From Terriglobia bacterium (GTDB lineage Bacteria > Acidobacteriota > Terriglobia > Bryobacterales > Bryobacteraceae), in contig JAIQFL010000067.1 in the NCBI GenBank assembly GCA_020073365.1, positions 1-40,687 on the forward strand: DNA of 40,687 bases. The letters run 5' to 3'. How positions within the stretch are numbered: position 1 is the stretch's first letter; each line of letters begins with the position of its first letter. Made by a program: the position numbers and the translations under genes. Below, piece by piece: positions 36,567-40,687 of this stretch. The notes below the pieces were generated by a model. That model was not told the DNA's origin. It saw only the letters and a list, made by a program, of their open reading frames with translations, and searched no databases.

Positions 36567-37416
36567 GAGGCTCCCAAGTGATGGGCTCCCATCTGACGCG
36601 CTGCCGGCGCTTCTGGATCGCGGATGGATGTCCGTTTGCGGGCCGGGATTGATCCGCTGCGCCGGGCCGTTCGTGACATTGTGCTGCTATTTCGACGCGG
36701 CGTTTCAGGCGCTGGCGCGGCGCCGTGGCGCCCGGCCGCACGCCTATCCGGGCATGGTTTCGCGTCAACTCCTGGAGAGGTTCGAATACTTCTCCTCGTT
36801 TCCCGGGGTTGCCACGAGCGCCGGCGACGGTTACGTACTGCCGCCAGCGGTCTGCTACCACACCTATGAGTTCCTGGCCGGCCGGGAGTTAGAGGCGCAT
36901 CCCTACCGCGTCACCGCCGTCGGGCGATGCTCCCGCTTCGAAGGCGAGAGGCTGACCGGTTCCCCGGAATGCCTGTGGAGCTTCACGATGCGGGAGCTGG
37001 TGTTCTTCGGCTCGGATCAAGAGGTGGCGCGCGAACGCAAGGCACTGATGCGGTCCATCGCGGGATTGCTCCGGACAGCGGGCATGACCGGAACCCTTGC
37101 ACCGGCCACCGATCCGTTTTTCCTGGGAGAGTCGCGAGGCAAGCTTCTCCTGCAAAAACTGAAGGAGTTGAAGCACGAATTGCGAGCCCCGATCCGCGCC
37201 GGCGCGGACCTGGCCATTGCGTCCTTCAATCATCACGAGGACTTCTTCACGCGGCGCATGAACATACGGCTGGCGAATGGCGTGCCGGCCAACAGCGGAT
37301 GCGCCGCTTTCGGGATCGAGCGGTGGAGCTATGCCTTCGTTTGCCAGAACGGTCTGGAGATCGACTGCTGGCCGGACCCGGTGCGTCGTTTCGTCGAGCG
37401 TCATGAAGCTGGCTAA
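36532..37416 (+). CDS. Amino acid:[carrier protein] ligase (class II aaRS-like, SerRS-related)
   Basis: The 294-residue product lacks a tRNA-binding arm and matches the truncated, atypical SerRS homologues (Bradyrhizobium Bll0957 type) that activate an amino acid and load it on a carrier protein. Motif 2/3-like blocks are PAVCYHTYEFLAG, LWSFTMRELVFFG, ASFNHHEDFFTRRMNIRL and NSGCAAFGIERWSYAF. The expected zinc ligands are Cys109, Glu156 and Cys258. Their spacing (47 and 102 residues) is close to that in Bll0957 as I recall it (45 and 103). The start at ATG 36532 overlaps ACP1; a later start would cut the conserved N-terminal block. Amino acid specificity (Gly or Ala in known members) cannot be read here. 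Confidence 0.85.
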   Translation: MHSGNRKNQATERLPSDGLPSDALPALLDRGWMSVCGPGLIRCAGPFVTLCCYFDAAFQALARRRGARPHAYPGMVSRQLLERFEYFSSFPGVATSAGDGYVLPPAVCYHTYEFLAGRELEAHPYRVTAVGRCSRFEGERLTGSPECLWSFTMRELVFFGSDQEVARERKALMRSIAGLLRTAGMTGTLAPATDPFFLGESRGKLLLQKLKELKHELRAPIRAGADLAIASFNHHEDFFTRRMNIRLANGVPANSGCAAFGIERWSYAFVCQNGLEIDCWPDPVRRFVERHEAG

Positions 37417-38224
37417 CCAAACGCGCTACTCCCGATCCATTCCCGCGAGGCTTCTGAAGGAGAAGGGCTACCTCCTGCCGTTGTACTACCTGGCGCGTCT
37501 CAGCGATCTGGCGAGGGAGGGGATGGAGAACTCCGGCAGCTATCGTTTTGCCGACCATATTTATGCCGGACAAGCATCGGGCCGTCTAGGTCTGGGAACC
37601 CTGGTCGACAAGGCGCTGCTATCGCTGCCCGCCTGCCGCTCTTTTCGTAATCGCTATGTTCACTCGCGCGACCGGATCCTGGAGTACGTCCGCACGGTGC
37701 GGCGCGATGAATACCGGATCCTGTCGGCGCCCTGCGGGCTTCCACGCGATCTTCTGGAGGCGGCCCTAGACTTGCGAAAGGCAGACCCGCTTTTGTTCGG
37801 ACGGATCCGGTTTTACGGACTGGACATCGATCCTGCCGCGCTGGCTGAGGCGCGCTCGATGACCTCGGGCCATGGATTCGCCAACTTCGAATTCATCTGT
37901 GCCGACGCGTTCGACAGTAACGCCTATCCGCCTTCGCTCGACATGGTGACCAGCTCGGGCTTCGCCGAGTTCCTGGAAGACCGGGACCTGATCCGCTTTT
38001 ACACCGCGTGTTTCGCGGTGCTCCGCAAGGGAGGGATGCTGGTAAGTTCCGCGACGGTGCGCAATCGGCTCTCGGACTATATGCTGACGAATCTGGCGGA
38101 GCTGCTCACGCATTACCGGGACGAAGCGGCGTTGACACAAATCTTTTCGCGCACGCCGTTCGGCGCAATTGAGATGCGGCGCGACGCGGTCGGCTATCAG
38201 GTCTTGATCGCGGCGAACAAGTGA
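37403..38224 (+). CDS. Class I SAM-dependent methyltransferase
   Basis: The 273-residue product starts at ATG 37403, overlapping the ligase stop by 14 nt. The SAM site has a non-glycine-rich motif I (RILSAPCGLPRDLLEAAL) followed by FYGLDIDPAALAEARSM as motif II and DMVTSSGFAEFLEDRDL as the post-motif. FAVLRKGGMLVSSATVR is the family beta-strand 6 region. The N-terminal ~100 residues (YLLPLYYLARLSDLAREGME) are an extra helical domain. The target atom is unknown; by context, methylation of the carrier-bound intermediate or final product. Confidence 0.8.
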   Translation: MKLANQTRYSRSIPARLLKEKGYLLPLYYLARLSDLAREGMENSGSYRFADHIYAGQASGRLGLGTLVDKALLSLPACRSFRNRYVHSRDRILEYVRTVRRDEYRILSAPCGLPRDLLEAALDLRKADPLLFGRIRFYGLDIDPAALAEARSMTSGHGFANFEFICADAFDSNAYPPSLDMVTSSGFAEFLEDRDLIRFYTACFAVLRKGGMLVSSATVRNRLSDYMLTNLAELLTHYRDEAALTQIFSRTPFGAIEMRRDAVGYQVLIAANK

Positions 38225-38228
38225 TAGG

Positions 38229-39008
38229 ATGGGTAAGTCTTCAGGCAGCATCATGATCTACGAGCGTTATTTCAAGCTCACGGAATCCGACCGGTGGGAA
38301 CTTGAGACGGATGTTCCCTGGCAGGAGATCGACGCCGGCATGGCCTGCGGCCAACCCGATGTACTCGAGAAACTGCGCAGCGCCGCGCTGATCGAGTCCT
38401 ATGCGCCGATGTTCGCATTGAAGAGCTTGAGCCTGTGGTGGGAGAGCGTGGAGGAGTCGGCCATCGCCTCCATTCAATTCTTCGAGGAATACAAACACTA
38501 CTATGCCCTGAAGCGCTACCTGGATCGAGTGGGCATGGGAATCCCGGAGCGGGAGGTCATCGAAGTGCGGCAGCGGAACTTCGGGACGCCCTACGGCGAT
38601 CGGGCGCGCCACCTCGCGAATTATATGATCTCGGAGCATTTCACGGCGCACTTTTACAAGCGGCTCCTGGAGCAGGCCAAGGAGCCGGTCTTGCGCGTAC
38701 TCCTCAATTTCCTGGTGCGCGACGAGTTCCGCCACGCCAATGTGTTCTATTCCCTCCTGGAACGGAGACTGGAATTGGAGCCGGCGACGCGCGAAGCCAT
38801 CGTCGAAGAAACGCTGCGCTTCCGCCATCAAGGCGCCGAGGTGGTCGGCGAGGCCATCCCCATCGCACAAAAGAATGACTTCCAGACGATCCTCAGCTTG
38901 TGGAAGAAGGTCGAACACCTCACGGGTGTGAGTCTCCGGGAATACCGCAAGGAGCTGATGCGGGTTTCGACGGGCGCCGTGCAAAGCAGCGCCGGCATTC
39001 CGGTATGA
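38229..39008 (+). CDS. Ferritin-like di-iron enzyme, acyl-ACP desaturase-like
   Basis: The 259-residue product (alternative start MIYERYFKL at 38253) has a complete di-iron ligand set with regular spacing: Glu56, Glu87 and His90 (EEYKH), Glu136 (ISEH), Glu166 and His169 (DEFRH). The Glu to ExxH distances are 31 and 30, as in soluble acyl-ACP desaturases and AurF-type oxygenases. VPWQEID near residue 29 resembles the desaturase N-terminal region. The substrate is probably an acyl or aminoacyl group on one of the two carrier proteins. It begins 4 nt after the methyltransferase stop and overlaps the next gene by ATGA. Confidence 0.82.
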   Translation: MGKSSGSIMIYERYFKLTESDRWELETDVPWQEIDAGMACGQPDVLEKLRSAALIESYAPMFALKSLSLWWESVEESAIASIQFFEEYKHYYALKRYLDRVGMGIPEREVIEVRQRNFGTPYGDRARHLANYMISEHFTAHFYKRLLEQAKEPVLRVLLNFLVRDEFRHANVFYSLLERRLELEPATREAIVEETLRFRHQGAEVVGEAIPIAQKNDFQTILSLWKKVEHLTGVSLREYRKELMRVSTGAVQSSAGIPV

Positions 39009-39565
39009 GCGGCGTCCTGCCAGACGACGAGCTCTGGGTTCTCAGCTACTATCGGGCTTCGGAACTCGCGGGCGCGCTGCTATTCGGCCGTCTCGCGCGC
39101 CGCACCAGCGATGGCGAGCTGTCGATCTTCTTGACCGAGCACTTCGCCGAAGAGGCGCGCCACGCGTGGCTCTGGACCAGCCTCATCCGTGAACTCGGCC
39201 ACGTGCCGGTGCGCATCACCGAGACCTATCAGTCCCATTATTCGCGCGAGATTGGCATCCCCGCGACCATCGCCGAAGTGCTCCTGTTGACGCGTGTCTT
39301 CGAGGAGCGGATCTATTGCCACTTTGTGCGTCATCTGGAGCGCCCCGAGACTCATGCGCTGGTGAAGGCGACGCTCAAGACCATGCTCGAAGACGAGCGC
39401 GGCCACCTCGAATGGGTGGGCGAACGGCTGGCCCGGTACGAGGCGGAGGGAATGACGTTCCTGCCGGCGCTGGGCGAGAAGTACCGGGAGATCGACCGGC
39501 GGATCTACGCGGAGGCGTTGGAGTGCGAGAGCCGCCTGTGGGACTTTCTTGGAATGAAGCCATGA
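39005..39565 (+). CDS. Second ferritin-like di-iron protein (MiaE/rubrerythrin-like fold)
   Basis: The 186-residue product starts at ATG 39005, overlapping the previous stop (ATGA). A second, unrelated-looking di-iron four-helix bundle is visible: Glu20 (RASE), Glu50 and His53 (EARH), Glu101 (FEERIY), Glu131 and His134 (ERGH), each pair 30 residues apart. It lacks the desaturase-type N-terminal segment and is shorter. It could be an oxygenase, hydroxylase or an oxygen-scavenging partner. Overlap with ACP2 (ATGA) ties it to the pathway. Confidence 0.8.
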   Translation: MSGVLPDDELWVLSYYRASELAGALLFGRLARRTSDGELSIFLTEHFAEEARHAWLWTSLIRELGHVPVRITETYQSHYSREIGIPATIAEVLLLTRVFEERIYCHFVRHLERPETHALVKATLKTMLEDERGHLEWVGERLARYEAEGMTFLPALGEKYREIDRRIYAEALECESRLWDFLGMKP

Positions 39566-39828
39566 AGACGCCGCGCCAGCAGATTTACGAGATGGCCGCC
39601 GAGGCTCTGGAAGTACCTTTCGATCAGATCCGGCCCGAGGCGCCGTGGGAAGACTACGGAGGCGACTCGCTCGCCATTGTGGAGCTGGTTATGGCCGTTC
39701 AGGAGCACTTCTCCATCAGCCTCCAGGCCGCCGAGATGGAAGAGATGAAGTGCCTGAACGACCTGGTTCGAGCAGTCGAGCAGAAGCTTGGGGAAGACCC
39801 AGGGCTTTCCGCGAGGCGCAGGCGTTAA
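39562..39828 (+). CDS. Acyl carrier protein 2
   Basis: The 88-residue product has the classical phosphopantetheine motif YGGDSLAIVELVMAVQE (Ser36) and helix III EMEEMKCLNDLVRAVEQKL. The GGDSL motif and acidic character resemble ordinary acyl ACPs more than ACP1 does. It starts at ATG 39562 inside the end of the second di-iron gene. I infer that the two carriers hold different partners, for example aminoacyl on ACP1 and acyl or malonyl on ACP2. No phosphopantetheinyl transferase is present in the window. Confidence 0.9.
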   Translation: MKTPRQQIYEMAAEALEVPFDQIRPEAPWEDYGGDSLAIVELVMAVQEHFSISLQAAEMEEMKCLNDLVRAVEQKLGEDPGLSARRRR

Positions 39829-39885
39829 GAGCGGTACCGTGGACAGCACCTCGAACCAAAGGACGCGGAGTACCCAGGCATAGGA

Positions 39886-40347
39886 ATGCGAGCCGCCATT
39901 TCCCACCGCCGTCGAGCGCTGCTCCTAACCCTGTCCATCTGCTGCGCACCTGTCCAGGCACAGACCATTCCCTTCGAGTTCCAAAGCCACCCCGACTGCC
40001 CCGTTTCGTTTGTGGACTATACTCCGAGCGCGTTCCGCGCCGGGTCCGACCGCCGGCAGTTTGTCACGGTGAAAAACCAATCCGGGAAGGGCACGGCAGA
40101 GGTGATTTTCCAGCAAACGATTTCGCGTGGAGCAAACATCGATATCGTCACGCTTGAGCGCATTTCGTTCATCATGAGACCAGGTGAAAAGAGGCGTCTT
40201 TCGGTCAGCGTTGGGGATGTGTGGGCCCGGATTCAGGCCGCTGTCAAATCGGATAAAACGATTGGCAAGCCGGTACTCAGTGTGGTCGCGGTGGAGTTCC
40301 TGGACGGCACGCTGTGGAGTGCTCCCTTGGATCCAGCGCACAAATAG
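39886..40347 (+). CDS. Secreted hypothetical protein
   Basis: The 153-residue product begins MRAAISHRRRALLLTLSICC, a signal peptide ending VQAQ. The mature part looks like a small beta-sandwich (VTVKNQSGKGTAEVIFQQTI, ISFIMRPGEKRRLSVSVGDV, VVAVEFLDGTLW), a layout seen in periplasmic Ig-like proteins. No family is named. It is 57 nt after ACP2 on the same strand with a poor ribosome binding site, and probably does not belong to the pathway. Confidence 0.65.
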   Translation: MRAAISHRRRALLLTLSICCAPVQAQTIPFEFQSHPDCPVSFVDYTPSAFRAGSDRRQFVTVKNQSGKGTAEVIFQQTISRGANIDIVTLERISFIMRPGEKRRLSVSVGDVWARIQAAVKSDKTIGKPVLSVVAVEFLDGTLWSAPLDPAHK

Positions 40348-40427
40348 AGCGGCGGTTACATCGGCACAGCGCCCGGCAGCCCAAGGCTCTAAAAAGCAGG
40401 TCCTGGGCTCCCCGGGCGACACCATCT

Positions 40428-40685
40428 TCAGGCGATTTCCCTTTTCTCGTCCCTTCCTGTCCCTTTCTGCGGTTCAGACAGTAATTTGAGCCTCCGGCGG
40501 CTCGATTCGGCCTCAGGGCGTACTGTAGCGGGGCGCCGCCGGTTGACGGGCTGCCGGTGGACTGTTGCCGTCTTAGGCCGGCTGTCCTGATCCCGCTTTT
40601 GTTTCCAGTTGAAGGGGTTTTTCGGAGCCTCCTCATTTTTCCGGCCTACAGCAAAGTCGGCTGTTATGCGGTTGCTGAATCGATC
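40428..40685 (-). other. Possible 3' end of an ORF entering from the right edge
   Basis: An uninterrupted minus-strand frame of 85 codons reaches the window edge and ends at TGA 40428-40430. It reads RITADFAVGRKNEEAPKN, FNWKQKRDQDSRPKTATVHR and a very Arg-rich C-terminus. No start is visible and composition is borderline, so it may be noise or a degraded transposase tail. Otherwise 40348-40687 shows only TAGAGC/GCTCTA arms around 40345-40391 that might be a weak terminator. Confidence 0.25.
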
Positions 40686-40687
40686 CT

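Noticed and set aside
36573..36600. Short direct repeat (GGCTCCCA-AGTGAT / GGGCTCCCATCTGA) near the ligase start
   Set aside because: The repeat is too short and imperfect; it is probably chance in the coding region.

Overview
The window is high-GC bacterial DNA, most likely from an Acidobacteriota member close to Solibacter/Bryobacter. The main pointers are a TIGR03435-type secreted protein (FEVASIKP motif) at 4883-5872 and a TIGR03437-type C-terminus (VLYAGPAP...INFQVP) at 1573-3585, two families greatly expanded in that lineage. Cysteine-paired SLH repeats and dispersed palindromes fit the same assignment. No rRNA, tRNA or CRISPR array was seen.

Region 1 (1-16070) is loosely packed. It holds the start of a tyrosine recombinase cut by the left edge, a frameshifted secreted protein, a beta-propeller/TIGR03437 protein, a YkgJ-type cysteine-cluster protein, a small secreted ORF running into decayed sequence, TIGR03435, a GH57 glycoside hydrolase, and a YncE-like beta-propeller fused to a phosphoesterase. 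It continues with an SLH-domain protein, a winged-helix/TPR regulator divergent from a small secreted protein, and a Tat-exported NIPSNAP protein.

Region 2 (16110-30464, all minus strand) is a type VI secretion operon in the order tssB-tssC-hcp-tagJ-tssA-tssE-tssF-tssG-tssH(clpV)-vgrG-DUF6931-like-PAAR. It encodes the contractile tail, baseplate parts, recycling ATPase and spike tip. The membrane complex (tssJLM) and tssK are not in the window. tssA carries an apparent one-base frameshift, and ClpV has an unusual insert of about 88 Ala-rich residues.

Region 3 (30622-33819) has a modular class I methyltransferase, a divergent DUF5996 protein and a small membrane protein.

Region 4 (33848-39828, plus strand) is the most interesting part. 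Nine tightly packed, often overlapping genes encode an SRPBCC protein, a KASIII/FabH-like synthase, an NAD(P)-dependent reductase/epimerase, an acyl carrier protein, a class II aaRS-like amino acid:[carrier protein] ligase, a methyltransferase, two different ferritin-like di-iron proteins and a second carrier protein. I infer a small biosynthetic pathway that loads an amino acid on a stand-alone carrier protein and then oxidises, methylates and/or condenses it. The product is unknown to me. A secreted hypothetical protein and a possible edge-truncated ORF close the window.
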